64,000 bases of DNA from Actinomycetospora endophytica (GCF_021026375.1 NZ_JAJNDB010000002.1:1-64000); one strand, 5' to 3'; positions 32,981 to 41,181 are shown, numbered from the stretch's first letter. Made by a program: numbers and translations. The notes: generated from the sequence alone by a model not told the origin.

Positions 32981-34896
32981 CCGGGTTCGACGAGGCCCTC
33001 CGCGCCGGTCCGCTGCTCGCCGACGGCGCCATGGGCACGCTCGCGCAGGCCACCGGCGCCCGCTCCGAGGGCTCGGGCAGCGAGCTGGCGCTGTTCGCCC
33101 CGGAGCTCGTCGGGGCGCTGCACCGGCGCTACCTCGACGCCGGCGCCCAGGTGCTGCAGACCCACACCTACGGCGCGATCCGGCCGCGGCTGGCCCGCCA
33201 CGGCCTGGCCGACCGGGTCCGCGACGTGAACCTCGCCGCGGCCCGGCTCGCCCGGCGGACCGTCGAGGACGCCGCCCCCGGACGCCCGGTGTACGTCGCC
33301 GGGTCGGTGTCGCCCGCGACCTCACCCCGGGCCGCGCCCCCGCCCGACCCCGCGACGGTGCGCGCCGCGGTCCGCGAACAGGTCGCCGCCCTGGACGAGG
33401 GCGGGGTCGACCTGGTCGTGCTGGAGACCTTCGCGTGCGCCGACGAGCTCGTGGAGGCGCTCGAGGCGGCCCGCGAGGTCAGCGACCTCCCGATCATCGC
33501 CCAGGCCACGTTCGCCGACGAGGACGGCACTCCGGTCACCACCCACGGCGAGACCCCGGAGCAGGTGGCCGCGATCGTGGGGGCGCTGCGGCCGGTCGCC
33601 GTCGGGTCCAACTGCACCCTCGGCCCGCAGGGGCTGCTGACGGTGGTGCGGCGGATGGCGACCGTCGTGCCCGACGGCGTGCTGGTCACCGCGCTGCCCA
33701 ACGCCGGGCTGCCCCACGTCGTGTCGGACCGCTCGGTGCGCTTCGCCTCCGACGCCGAGCACTTCGGTCGCTACGCCGCCCACTACGTCGCGGCGGGCGC
33801 CAGCCTGGTCGGTGGCTGCTGCGGGACCACGCCGGCCCACGTCGCCGCGGCCGCCCGGGCCCTGACCGAGGGCCCGCTGCTCACCGGGACGCCCGACCCG
33901 CCGTCGTCCCCGGTGGTCGTCACCGGCGCGGCCGCGACCGAGGAGGCGCCCGACGACGGGTCGGGCCCGGTCCCGGGGCCCGGCCGCGGCGCCCTGGCCG
34001 GGTGGCTGGACGCGCGGGCCGGCCGTCGCCGGACGCTGCTGGTCGCGGAGGCCACGGTGCCCGGCCCGGACGACCTGTCGGTGGCGCGCGGGCGGGCGGC
34101 GCTGGGGGCGGGCGCGCAGGTGCTCTGGTCGGGCCGGGAGCGCTCCCGTCGGCCGCTGACCACCGCCGCCGCCGTGGCCGCGGCGCTGCACGAGCGCACG
34201 GCCGCCGACGTCATGCTCACCGTGACCAGCTGGAACACCAGCCGGATGGCGCTGCAGGCCGACCTGCTCGGGCTGGATGCGCTCGGCGTGCACGCGCTGG
34301 TGTGCGAGACCGGCAACCCGCCGGTGCACGCCGACCGCCCGGTGCGCGACGGCGTGTGGGAGGTGGACGCGGTCGGCCTCGTCGAGCTCGCGACCTCCCT
34401 CGCCCGCGGGGTCGACCCCGACGGCTCGCCGCTGCCCGTGGCGTGCCCGTTCCGGGTCGGGGTCCGCGTCACGCCCGGGTCCGACGACCTCGACCGCGAG
34501 CTGGCGCGGGTGCGGACGAAGGTCGAGGCGGGCGCGGAGTACCTCGTGACCCGGCCGGTCTACGAGCTCGACCGGCTGAGCCGGGTGCTCGACGGGCTCG
34601 ACGCGACCGGCGTCCGGGTGCCGGTGCTGCTGACCGTCGCGCCGCTGTCGGGGTTCGCCGAGGCCGAGCAGCTGCGCCACGAGGTGCCCGACATCGTGCT
34701 GCCCGACGCGGTCCTCGAGGGCGCGCGCCGCGCGGGGGAGGACCCGGAGCCGGGCCTGGAGCTCGCCTCGGGCCTGGTCGCCGAGGCGGTCGGCGACGGC
34801 CTCGTCGACGGCGTGGTCGTGCGTCGGCCCGGGCCGCCGGCCGCCCTCGCCGAGGCGGTGTCCCGCCTCGGTGCGGCGCTCGGGGTCCGCGCCTGA
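32977..34896 (+). CDS. Bifunctional homocysteine S-methyltransferase / methylenetetrahydrofolate reductase-like protein
   Basis: 639 residues from a GTG overlapping the PucR stop. The N-terminal ~305 residues form a homocysteine methyltransferase barrel: LLADGAMGTL, LQTHTYGA, VAVGSNCTLGP and VGGCCGTTPAHV provide the three zinc cysteines. After a Pro/Asp-rich linker, residues ~345-639 resemble MTHFR (VMLTVTSWNTSRMALQADLLGLDALGVHALVCETGNPP, EAGAEYLVTRPVYELDRLSRVLDGLD). This is the YitJ-type fusion, coupling methylene-THF reduction to homocysteine methylation for methionine. The MTHFR half is divergent (TSWNTSR where TCRDRN is usual), so its activity is uncertain. Confidence 0.85.
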   Translation: MTGFDEALRAGPLLADGAMGTLAQATGARSEGSGSELALFAPELVGALHRRYLDAGAQVLQTHTYGAIRPRLARHGLADRVRDVNLAAARLARRTVEDAAPGRPVYVAGSVSPATSPRAAPPPDPATVRAAVREQVAALDEGGVDLVVLETFACADELVEALEAAREVSDLPIIAQATFADEDGTPVTTHGETPEQVAAIVGALRPVAVGSNCTLGPQGLLTVVRRMATVVPDGVLVTALPNAGLPHVVSDRSVRFASDAEHFGRYAAHYVAAGASLVGGCCGTTPAHVAAAARALTEGPLLTGTPDPPSSPVVVTGAAATEEAPDDGSGPVPGPGRGALAGWLDARAGRRRTLLVAEATVPGPDDLSVARGRAALGAGAQVLWSGRERSRRPLTTAAAVAAALHERTAADVMLTVTSWNTSRMALQADLLGLDALGVHALVCETGNPPVHADRPVRDGVWEVDAVGLVELATSLARGVDPDGSPLPVACPFRVGVRVTPGSDDLDRELARVRTKVEAGAEYLVTRPVYELDRLSRVLDGLDATGVRVPVLLTVAPLSGFAEAEQLRHEVPDIVLPDAVLEGARRAGEDPEPGLELASGLVAEAVGDGLVDGVVVRRPGPPAALAEAVSRLGAALGVRA

Positions 34897-34897
34897 C

Positions 34898-35101
34898 TCA
34901 GACCGCGACCGGGTGCTCGTCCGGGACCGGACGCGGCGCGGGGACGGAGGCGTGCACCGCGGCGCGCAGGTGCGCGACGGTCTGGCGCAGGTAGCTGACC
35001 TCGCGGGTCAGGGACGCCATGGTCTCACCGGCGAAGTCGTAGGCCAGCTCCTCCGGCATGACCATGACCCCGCAGCAGGGGCAGGTCGCGGGCGTCGTCA
35101 T
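34898..35101 (-). CDS. Small zinc-ribbon-like peptide
   Basis: 67 residues from the ATG at 35101, with GGAAGGTGG upstream. It begins with a CPCCG knuckle (TTPATCPCCGVMVMPEEL), then a helical stretch (GETMASLTREVSYLRQTVAHLRAAVHA) that could form a coiled coil, then a Pro-rich tail. Three cysteines could bind zinc only as a dimer or with an added ligand. No family assigned. It converges tightly with the methyltransferase gene (one base between stops). Confidence 0.6.
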   Translation of the reverse strand: MTTPATCPCCGVMVMPEELAYDFAGETMASLTREVSYLRQTVAHLRAAVHASVPAPRPVPDEHPVAV

Positions 35102-35224
35102 CGCGTCCACCTTCCGAGGTGATCGAAACGGATGACCCCAGTCTCCCGACGCATCCGGGACACGGCACTGTCCCGCGCGACAGCCTTTCCCGGCCGCGTC
35201 TTGTGCTCGGACACAGTCCCCGTC

Positions 35225-35264
35225 GATCACTGCGCCACGAGGACGATCACTGCGCCACGAGGAC
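35225..35264 (+). repeat. Exact 20-bp tandem duplication at the phosphatase 3' end
   Basis: GATCACTGCGCCACGAGGAC occurs twice without interruption. On the minus strand each copy reads VLVAQ-stop, so the duplication copied the last five codons and stop of the tyrosine phosphatase. The downstream copy is silent. It looks like recent slippage. Confidence 0.95.
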
Positions 35265-36053
35265 CTTCCGCCACTGCTCCACCCGCTCACCGGCGATGCC
35301 TGCCGCCGCCGCGACGCGCTCCGCGCCATCCCCGTCGAGGCGGTCGAGCACCGGCACGATCTGCTCGTGGCGCACGCCCACCTCGCCCGCGGGGACCACC
35401 CCGGGACGCAGCGCGCCGCGGCGTTCCAGGCGTCGCTGCAGCCCGATGCGGCGCGCGTTGGTGCGGCTGAAGTCGGCGTCGACGGCCGCACGGGTGACTC
35501 CGGCGAGACGCAGCAGCACCGCCACCGCCACCCCGGTGCGGTCCTTGCCCGCGGCGCAGTGCACGAGCACCGGGTGCGGCCCGTCGATCACGGCGTCGAG
35601 CACCGTCGGGAGCCAGCTGCGGGCCGCGTCCACGAGGCCGAGGTAGAGCTCGCCCGGCGCGAGCCGGTCCTCCCGGCCCTTCGCGAGGATGTCGGGCGCC
35701 AGCGCGTCGACCACCGGCAGGTGCACCCAGCGGGTCGTCGCGGCGGGCAGCGGATAGGGATGGTCGAGCTCGGCGTCGCCGCGCAGGTCGATCGCCACGC
35801 CCGGCGGCCAGGCCAGGCCCTCCGGCCAGCCGGGCGAACCGGGGCCGTCGTCGGCGAAGGGCGCGTCGCCGCGCAGCAGGATCCCGGGACGGGTGCGCCC
35901 GCCGTCGACGGTCGGCAGCCCGGCCACGTCCCGGATGTTCGTCGTCGGCGCCCCCGGGGGGACGTGAGCGGCGAGGTCGCGGACGTTGCCTGCCTCGCGT
36001 CGGAGCCGGCGCAGACGCCGCAGCGGGTTCCTCACGGGTCCCGATCCTCGCAC
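35247..36053 (-). CDS. Tyrosine-protein phosphatase, PtpB-like
   Basis: 268 residues from GTG 36053 (GTG 36035 possible). After a basic leader come TNIRDVAGLPT and a GILLRGDAP block typical of PtpB/DSP-type phosphatases. The active site is VLVHCAAGKDRTGVAVAVLL (CX5R with AGKDR). VAIDLRGDAELDHPYP corresponds to the conserved DLR-E region. Mycobacterial PtpB is a secreted lipid/phosphotyrosine phosphatase, while most environmental homologues are probably cytosolic; I see no signal peptide. Confidence 0.88.
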   Translation of the reverse strand: MRGSGPVRNPLRRLRRLRREAGNVRDLAAHVPPGAPTTNIRDVAGLPTVDGGRTRPGILLRGDAPFADDGPGSPGWPEGLAWPPGVAIDLRGDAELDHPYPLPAATTRWVHLPVVDALAPDILAKGREDRLAPGELYLGLVDAARSWLPTVLDAVIDGPHPVLVHCAAGKDRTGVAVAVLLRLAGVTRAAVDADFSRTNARRIGLQRRLERRGALRPGVVPAGEVGVRHEQIVPVLDRLDGDGAERVAAAAGIAGERVEQWRKVLVAQ

Positions 36054-36057
36054 CGCG

Positions 36058-36798
36058 TCAGGCGTCGGGGACGCGGAACCCGAACGGCAGTTCCAGCCGG
36101 TGCCGACGCAGGAACTCGTCGTCGGCGAGCAGCTCGCGGATCGGCCCGTCGGCGACCACGACCCCGGCGTCGAGCACCACCGCCCGGTCGCAGAGCTGCA
36201 GCGCGTAGGGCAGGTCGTGGGTGACCATGAGCATCGTCCGGTCCAGCCCGACGAGCACCTCGGCCAGCTCGCGGCGCGCGACCGGATCGAGGTTCGACGA
36301 CGGCTCGTCGAGCACCAGGATCTCCGGGTCGCAGGCCAGGACCGTGGCCAGTGCGACGCGGCGGCGCTGGCCGCCGGAGAGGTGCATGGGTGACCGGTCG
36401 GCGTGCTCGGCCATCCCGACGGCGTCGAGGGCCCCGCGGACCCGGGAGTCGAGCGCCGGCCCGGTGACCCCGAAGTTCGCCGGTCCGAACGCGACGTCGT
36501 CGGCGACCGTCGGCATGAACAGCTGGTCGTCGGGGTCCTGGAACACGACGCCGACCCGGCGCCGGATCTCCTGCAGGTTCCGCTTCTCGACCGGCAGGCC
36601 GCCGACGGCGACGTGGCCCGCCCCAGCGCGGTGCACGCCGTTGAGGTGCAGCACGAGGGTGGTCTTGCCCGCCCCGTTGGGCCCGAGCAGCGCGACCCGC
36701 TCGCCGCGGGAGATACGCAGGTCCACCCCGTAGAGCGCCTGGTGGCCGTCCGGGTAGGCGTACGCGAGACCGGTGACCTCGAGGGAGGGCGCGCTCAC
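36058..36798 (-). CDS. cbiO: Cobalt/nickel ECF transporter ATPase CbiO
   Basis: 246 residues from a GTG overlapping the cbiQ stop (GTGA). NBD motifs: ALLGPNGAGKTTLVLHLNGV (Walker A), VGVVFQDPDDQLFMPTVADDVAFGPAN (Q-loop, ECF-specific), LSGGQRRRVALATVLA (signature), ILVLDEPSSNLDP (Walker B) and LMVTHDLPYALQLCDRAV (H-loop). It powers metal uptake with CbiQ, CbiM and the CbiN-like subunit. Last gene of the operon. Confidence 0.93.
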   Translation of the reverse strand: MSAPSLEVTGLAYAYPDGHQALYGVDLRISRGERVALLGPNGAGKTTLVLHLNGVHRAGAGHVAVGGLPVEKRNLQEIRRRVGVVFQDPDDQLFMPTVADDVAFGPANFGVTGPALDSRVRGALDAVGMAEHADRSPMHLSGGQRRRVALATVLACDPEILVLDEPSSNLDPVARRELAEVLVGLDRTMLMVTHDLPYALQLCDRAVVLDAGVVVADGPIRELLADDEFLRRHRLELPFGFRVPDA

Positions 36799-37553
36799 GT
36801 CAGCGCGTACCCGGTCGCCGCGCCGAGGACGGCGACGACGGCGGGGACGAGGGCCCGCGCCCAGGTGCGGCGGGTCGCGCCGGCGTCGTCGGTGACCGGC
36901 ATCGCCCCGGTGTAGCCCCGCGCGAGCATCGCGAGGTGGACGCGCTCGCCGCGCTCGTAGGAGCGCAGGAACAGCGTGCCGACGCCGCGGACCGTCGGGC
37001 CGATCTGCCACAGGAACCGCGGGTCGTGGCCGCGCGCCACCCGGGCCAGCCGCATCCGCCGCGCCTCGGCGACGATCACCTCGAGGTAGCGGACCATCAG
37101 CGTCGCGATCGTGGTGACCATGCCCGGCACCCGGAGCCGTCCGAGACCGGACAGCAGGTCGCGCACCGGCGTCGTCATCCCGAGGGTCACCGAGATCAGC
37201 ACTCCGAGGGTGCCCTTGACCAGGATGTTCCAGCCCGCGAGCAGCCCGTCATATGAGAGCGAGAGGCCGAGCCACTCCACCCGTGGGCCGGCCGCGGCGA
37301 ACGGGAGCAGGACGGCGAGCACCACGAACGGCGCCTCGATGAGCGACCGCACCGCGATCGACGCCACCGGCAGCCGGGCCGCGACCCAGATCCCCACCAG
37401 CAGTCCGAGATGCTCCCCGAAGATCCAGAAGGCTTCCCGCGGGGTCGCGACGACCGCGAGCACCAGGAGGAACGTGACGACGATCTTCACGTGCGCCGGG
37501 AGGCGGTGGACGACGGAGCTCCCGGGGTGGTGCAGGGAGTGGCCCGCGCCCAT
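36795..37553 (-). CDS. cbiQ: ECF transporter T component CbiQ
   Basis: 252 residues, about five to six membrane helices. The coupling motifs ARRMRLARVARGHD (the first A-R-G type) and LRSYERGERVHLAMLARGYTGAMP (second ARG) are present, the signatures by which EcfT contacts the ATPase. SVVHRLPAHVKIVVTFLLVLAVV is a typical N-terminus. The start codon abuts the stop of the preceding subunit gene. Confidence 0.92.
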   Translation of the reverse strand: MGAGHSLHHPGSSVVHRLPAHVKIVVTFLLVLAVVATPREAFWIFGEHLGLLVGIWVAARLPVASIAVRSLIEAPFVVLAVLLPFAAAGPRVEWLGLSLSYDGLLAGWNILVKGTLGVLISVTLGMTTPVRDLLSGLGRLRVPGMVTTIATLMVRYLEVIVAEARRMRLARVARGHDPRFLWQIGPTVRGVGTLFLRSYERGERVHLAMLARGYTGAMPVTDDAGATRRTWARALVPAVVAVLGAATGYALT

Positions 37554-37922
37554 CTACCCGGCCTCGTCGTCGGGCGCGTGCCGCCGGCGCAGCAGCCGGA
37601 ACAGTCCACCGGCGAGGAGCAGCGTCGCGATCACCCCGACGACGCCCGCGACGCCGGTCAGCGCGTCGTTCCCGCCGACGGCGTAGTCGGCGAACGGGCT
37701 GCCCGCGCTCGCGTGCTCGCCCGCGTGCTGCGCGATGCAGGTGCCCTGCAGGTGCTCGCCGTCCGCGGTCCCGACGGACTCGCAGCCGGACTGCGTGACC
37801 GCGTCCAGCCCGTCGGGGGACCCGCTCGCGGCGTAGGAGACGACCCCGGCGAGCAGCAGGGCGACCAGCAGGAAGACGCCGAAGAATGCCCCGAGGCGGC
37901 GGTTCGTGGTCGGCGCGCTCAT
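37554..37922 (-). CDS. cbiN: CbiN-like/PDGLE-domain subunit
   Basis: 122 residues with two membrane helices, one N-terminal (LGAFFGVFLLVALLLAGVVSY) and one C-terminal (VAGVVGVIATLLLAGGLFRLL). Between them is the PDGLDAV motif of the PDGLE domain, and two cysteines in the extracytoplasmic loop. In cobalt ECF systems the small CbiN or PDGLE subunit activates metal loading of CbiM. Starts overlap the cbiM stop (ATGA). Confidence 0.85.
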   Translation of the reverse strand: MSAPTTNRRLGAFFGVFLLVALLLAGVVSYAASGSPDGLDAVTQSGCESVGTADGEHLQGTCIAQHAGEHASAGSPFADYAVGGNDALTGVAGVVGVIATLLLAGGLFRLLRRRHAPDDEAG

Positions 37923-38632
37923 CGGCTCGTCTCCTGGGCGGTGCGGATCTCGAGGTCGGGCCGCTGCCCGCGGAGCAGGTAGACCAGGTCCGGCCGCACC
38001 GCCGCGACGGCCCCGACGGTGAGCGCGGTGATGATGCCCTCGCCGATCCCGATGAGCGCGTGGAAGCCGGTCATCAGCCCGAACACGGTGCCGAGCGCGA
38101 GCCCCTCGCCGCCGAGGGCGTACTCCGCCACGAAGCCCAGCGACGCGACGACGGTGTTCACCCAGGCCGCGACGAACGCCGTCGTGAGCAGGCCGGCGCG
38201 GCCGCGGCGGGCCAGCGGGCGCATCGCCACCGCCACCGCGAAGCCCACGAACGTGCCGATCAGCGCCATGTTGGTGATGTTCGTGCCGAGCGCGGAGAGC
38301 CCGCCGTCGGCGAAGAGCAGGGCCTGCAGCGCCAGCACGATCGCGACGCAGAGCGCGCCGACGTACGGGCCGACGAGGATCGCGGTCAGCGCGCCGCCGA
38401 GCAGGTGACCGCTGACGCCGGGCAGCACCGGGAAGTTCAGCATCTGCACCGCGAACACGAACGCGGCGACGAGCCCGGCGAGCGGTGCGGTGCGGTCGTC
38501 GAGGTCGCGGCGGGCGCGGGCGACGCAGAAGGCCGGGCCGACGACCGCGACGACGCCGAACGCCAGCGAGACCGGGGCGTTCACGATGCCGTCGCTCATG
38601 TGCATCGCGACGACGGCGCTGTCCGATTCCAT
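37919..38632 (-). CDS. cbiM: ECF transporter substrate-binding component CbiM
   Basis: 237 residues from ATG 38632. About six to seven membrane helices, with MHMSDGIVNAP at residues 10-20, FPVLPGVSGHLLGGALTAILVGPYVG (a metal-ligand His) and FHALIGIGEGIITAL. In NikM/CbiM the metal is bound by the N-terminal Met-His, so the mature protein should begin at MHM. Yet the good ribosome site (GGAAGGGAGG) precedes residue 1, implying nine extra residues or their removal. Cobalt versus nickel specificity is not decided by what I can see. Confidence 0.9.
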   Translation of the reverse strand: MESDSAVVAMHMSDGIVNAPVSLAFGVVAVVGPAFCVARARRDLDDRTAPLAGLVAAFVFAVQMLNFPVLPGVSGHLLGGALTAILVGPYVGALCVAIVLALQALLFADGGLSALGTNITNMALIGTFVGFAVAVAMRPLARRGRAGLLTTAFVAAWVNTVVASLGFVAEYALGGEGLALGTVFGLMTGFHALIGIGEGIITALTVGAVAAVRPDLVYLLRGQRPDLEIRTAQETSR

Positions 38633-38679
38633 CCACGACCTCCCTTCCTCACCCGATCAGGGCCCGACCGGGAAGAGAG

Positions 38680-38717
38680 TGTCGCAATGTCGTGCTTGTC
38701 GCACTAGTCCTGCGACA
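38680..38717. promoter_or_regulatory. TGTCGCA repeats upstream of the cobalt/nickel operon
   Basis: TGTCGCA occurs at 38680-38686 and 38697-38703 as a direct repeat of 17-base period and is inverted as TGCGACA at 38711-38717. They lie in the 88-base gap between the upstream TetR stop and cbiM. They may form an operator for a metal-responsive repressor. I see no cobalamin riboswitch: the gap is too short and lacks the B12 box. Confidence 0.45.
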
Positions 38718-38720
38718 GCG

Positions 38721-39362
38721 TCAGACTGGCTGTTCGGAGGGTGGTGTCCGACCCAGGAGCGTGTCGACCGCCCGGACGAAGCCGTCGGCATCGTCGAGCC
38801 CGAAGGCCTGGCGCTGCAGCACGAAGCCGGGCAGCAGGGCCATGACGACGCGGGCGCCGTGGTCCGGCTCGAGGTCGGCGGGCACGTCGCCGGCCACCTG
38901 GCCGCGCCGGAGCACCTCCGCCACCCGGGCCCGCAGGACGTCGAACGCGGCGGCGGCCCGGTTGCGCAGGGTGTCGTGGCGCATCAGCTCGCCCCAGGCC
39001 TGCACCCCGCAGCGAGCCAGCTCGTCGGTGGGCGCGACGTCCCCCGGTCCGAGCTCGATCGTGGGGCCGCTCATGGGTCCGACGACGGCGGCGACGATGT
39101 CCGCGATGCCCGCCGGGGAGCCGTCCTCGCCCACCGCGGCGATGCGGCCGGCCATGGCGCCGAAGGCCTGGCCCGCGATCTCCAGGATCACGTCCTCCTT
39201 GCTCGGGAAGTAGCGGTAGAACGCGCCGGCGGACAGGCCGGCCTCCCGGGCGATGTCGGGCATGGAGGTCTGGTGGAAGCCGTCGCGGGAGAAGCACCGT
39301 CGCGCCGCCGCCAGGATCTCGATGCGGCGCGCCTCCCGGCGCTCGGCGGTGATGCGGGGCAA
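38721..39362 (-). CDS. TetR-family regulator with TTG start
   Basis: 213 residues if the TTG at 39362 is the start, favoured because GAGGAGG lies just upstream and no ATG or GTG fits. Helix-turn-helix: RRIEILAAARRCFSRDGFHQTSMPDIAREAGLSAGAFYRYFPSKEDVILEIAG. The ligand domain ends in PGFVLQRQAFGLDDADGFVRAVDTLLG. It is divergent from the FAD monooxygenase across a promoter with two inverted repeats, so it likely represses that gene and itself. Confidence 0.88.
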   Translation of the reverse strand: MPRITAERREARRIEILAAARRCFSRDGFHQTSMPDIAREAGLSAGAFYRYFPSKEDVILEIAGQAFGAMAGRIAAVGEDGSPAGIADIVAAVVGPMSGPTIELGPGDVAPTDELARCGVQAWGELMRHDTLRNRAAAAFDVLRARVAEVLRRGQVAGDVPADLEPDHGARVVMALLPGFVLQRQAFGLDDADGFVRAVDTLLGRTPPSEQPV

Positions 39363-39396
39363 CGGAACCTCCTCGGGAGCACGGCCGAGCTTCCGT

Positions 39397-39408
39397 GAAT
39401 GCTCATTC
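39397..39408. promoter_or_regulatory. Inverted repeat near the TetR start
   Basis: GAATGCTCATTC, a perfect 12-bp palindrome, lies 35 bases upstream of the TTG start of the TetR gene. A related half-site pattern (TGAA...TTCA) recurs at 39441-39456, suggesting both are operators of this TetR. Confidence 0.5.
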
Positions 39409-39440
39409 GCCTTGACCGGACGCGCGGCTACGGTCCACCA

Positions 39441-39456
39441 TAGTGAAAGAGCGTTC
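39441..39456. promoter_or_regulatory. Inverted repeat over the monooxygenase promoter
   Basis: GTGAAAGAGCGTTCAC has five-base arms. It overlaps a possible -10 (CATAGT, 39437-39442) downstream of TTGACC (39412-39417). It ends 20 bases before the ATG of the FAD monooxygenase, the expected position for a repressor site. Confidence 0.5.
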
Positions 39457-39476
39457 ACGGAACGAGGGAGGCGGCC

Positions 39477-40778
39477 ATGGCGACCGAGGAGACGACGACG
39501 TCGGGGACGACGTGCTGCGTCGTCGGCGGCGGACCGGCCGGGATGATCCTCGGTCTGCTGCTGGCGCGGGCCGGGGTCGAGGTGACCGTGCTCGAGAAGC
39601 ACGCGGACTTCCTGCGCGACTTCCGGGGGGACACCGTCCACACCTCGACGCTGACGCTCCTCGACGAGCTGGGCCTCTGGCCACGGTTCGCCCAGCTGCC
39701 CTACCGGGGGCTGACCAAGGCGCGCATCCGGCTCGACGCGGGCGACGTGGACTTCGCCGACATGACCCGGCTCCGCGTGCCGCACCCGATGATCGCGATG
39801 GTCCCGCAGTGGCATCTGCTCGACATGCTCGCGACCGCCGCCGAGGAGGAGCCGACCTTCACCCTGCGGATGAGCACCGAGGTGACGGGGACGGTCCGGG
39901 ACCGCTCCGGGCGCGTCACCGGCGTCCGGCTGGCCGACCGGGCCCAGGACGGCACCCTCGGCGCCGAGTCCCAGCTCGCGGCCGACCTGGTGGTGGCCTG
40001 CGACGGGCGCGACTCCCGGCTGCGGGCCGAGTCCGGGCTGCCGTTGAAGCACTACGACGTGCCCCTCGACGTCGAGTGGTTCCGGATGCCCCGGCACGGG
40101 AGCGACCCCGAGGGCGGCCTGGGGCGGGTCGGCCGCGGCCGGTTCATGGTGTTCCTCGACCGCGGCGACTACTACCAGTGCGCGCTGATCATCGGGAAGG
40201 GCACCGACGCCCGGCTGCGCTCCGGGTCGATCCAGGGGCTGCGCGACCTCGTGGGCGGCATGAACCCGTGGATGGCGGACCGGCTCGACACGATCGGCTC
40301 GTGGGACGAGGTCAAGCTGCTCTCGGTCACGCTCGACCGGCTGCGGCGGTGGTCGGCGCCCGGGCTGCTCTGCATCGGCGACGCCGCGCACGCGATGTCG
40401 CCGGTCGGCGGGGTCGGCATCAACCTCGCGATCCAGGACGCCGTCGCCGCGGGCCGGGCACTCGCCGGGCCGCTGCGGGCCGGTGACGCGGCCGGGGTGG
40501 CGAAGGCGGCCTCGTCGGTGCAGCGCCGCCGGACGATCCCGACGGTGATCACGCAGACGCTGCAGGACCTCGCGCACCGTCGGGTCGTCGCGCCGCTGCT
40601 CTCCTCGGAAGCGGTCGCCGAGGAGGACGACGTCCGTCTGCCGCTGCCGATCCGGCTGATCGAGCGGTTCCCGGTGCTCCAGTGGATCCCGGCCCGGCTG
40701 GTCGGGGTGGGCGCGCTGCCCGAGCACGCGCCGGACTTCGCGCGCCGCGCCCCGATGCCGGTGCCGTCGGACCGCTGA
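39477..40778 (+). CDS. FAD-dependent aromatic-hydroxylase-type monooxygenase
   Basis: 433 residues with GGGAGG upstream. FAD motifs: CCVVGGGPAGMILGLLLARAG (GxGxxG), LVVACDGRDSRLR (DG motif) and LLCIGDAAHAMSPVGGVGINLAIQDAVAAG (GD motif). This is the PHBH-like class A flavoprotein monooxygenase group, usually NAD(P)H-dependent hydroxylases of aromatic or polyketide substrates. It is controlled in all likelihood by the divergent TetR. The stop converges with a VOC protein seven bases away. Substrate unknown. Confidence 0.9.
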   Translation: MATEETTTSGTTCCVVGGGPAGMILGLLLARAGVEVTVLEKHADFLRDFRGDTVHTSTLTLLDELGLWPRFAQLPYRGLTKARIRLDAGDVDFADMTRLRVPHPMIAMVPQWHLLDMLATAAEEEPTFTLRMSTEVTGTVRDRSGRVTGVRLADRAQDGTLGAESQLAADLVVACDGRDSRLRAESGLPLKHYDVPLDVEWFRMPRHGSDPEGGLGRVGRGRFMVFLDRGDYYQCALIIGKGTDARLRSGSIQGLRDLVGGMNPWMADRLDTIGSWDEVKLLSVTLDRLRRWSAPGLLCIGDAAHAMSPVGGVGINLAIQDAVAAGRALAGPLRAGDAAGVAKAASSVQRRRTIPTVITQTLQDLAHRRVVAPLLSSEAVAEEDDVRLPLPIRLIERFPVLQWIPARLVGVGALPEHAPDFARRAPMPVPSDR

Positions 40779-40785
40779 GGGCAGG

Positions 40786-41181
40786 TCAGCCGGCGAGCAT
40801 GAAGAACTCGAGCGCGTTGCCGTCCGGGTCCTTCACGGAGAGCGCGAGGCCGTAGTCGGCCTCGACGATGCCGCTGTGCTCGATGCCGGCGGCGTCGAGG
40901 TGGTCGCGCCAGGCGGCCACCGCGTCGGGGTCGGAGCAGCCGAACCCGACGTGGTCGAGGCCGACCCGTGACGGGTCGAACCGGTCGCCGCTGCGGACCG
41001 CCTCGTGCTGGGTGAGACCGAACAGCTGCCCGTCCGAGAGCGCGAAGACGCGGCGCTGGAACGGGCCGTCGGACAGCGTCATCGCCGGCCCGGTGCCGAA
41101 CAGCTTCGTGTAGAAGGGCTCGCTGACCGAGAGGTCGCTGACGGACATCGCGACGTGGTGGATGGCTGGAACGGTAGGCAT
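40786..41181 (-). CDS. VOC-family (glyoxalase/bleomycin-resistance-like) protein
   Basis: 131 residues from the ATG at 41181. Two beta-alpha-beta-beta-beta modules: IHHVAMSVSDLSVSEPFYTKLFG (metal-ligand His) and LDHVGFGCSDPDAVAAWRDHL (His), ending DPDGNALEFFML (metal-ligand Glu). It is probably a metal-dependent dioxygenase, isomerase or binding protein. It precedes the P450 on the same strand? No: transcription runs leftward, so the P450 gene is upstream and could be co-transcribed across 53 bases. Confidence 0.88.
   Translation of the reverse strand: MPTVPAIHHVAMSVSDLSVSEPFYTKLFGTGPAMTLSDGPFQRRVFALSDGQLFGLTQHEAVRSGDRFDPSRVGLDHVGFGCSDPDAVAAWRDHLDAAGIEHSGIVEADYGLALSVKDPDGNALEFFMLAG

Noticed and set aside
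31429..34896. 1155-residue continuous frame before the homocysteine methyltransferase
   Set aside because: The first ~515 residues are a shadow of the PucR gene; PucR has its own frame with a clear helix-turn-helix.
38633..38720. Cobalamin riboswitch upstream of cbiM
   Set aside because: The gap is only 88 bases and lacks the conserved B12 box; repeats of TGTCGCA fit an operator better.
38721..40727. 668-residue minus-strand frame upstream of TetR
   Set aside because: Its first ~450 residues are antisense to the FAD monooxygenase, which has all three FAD motifs.
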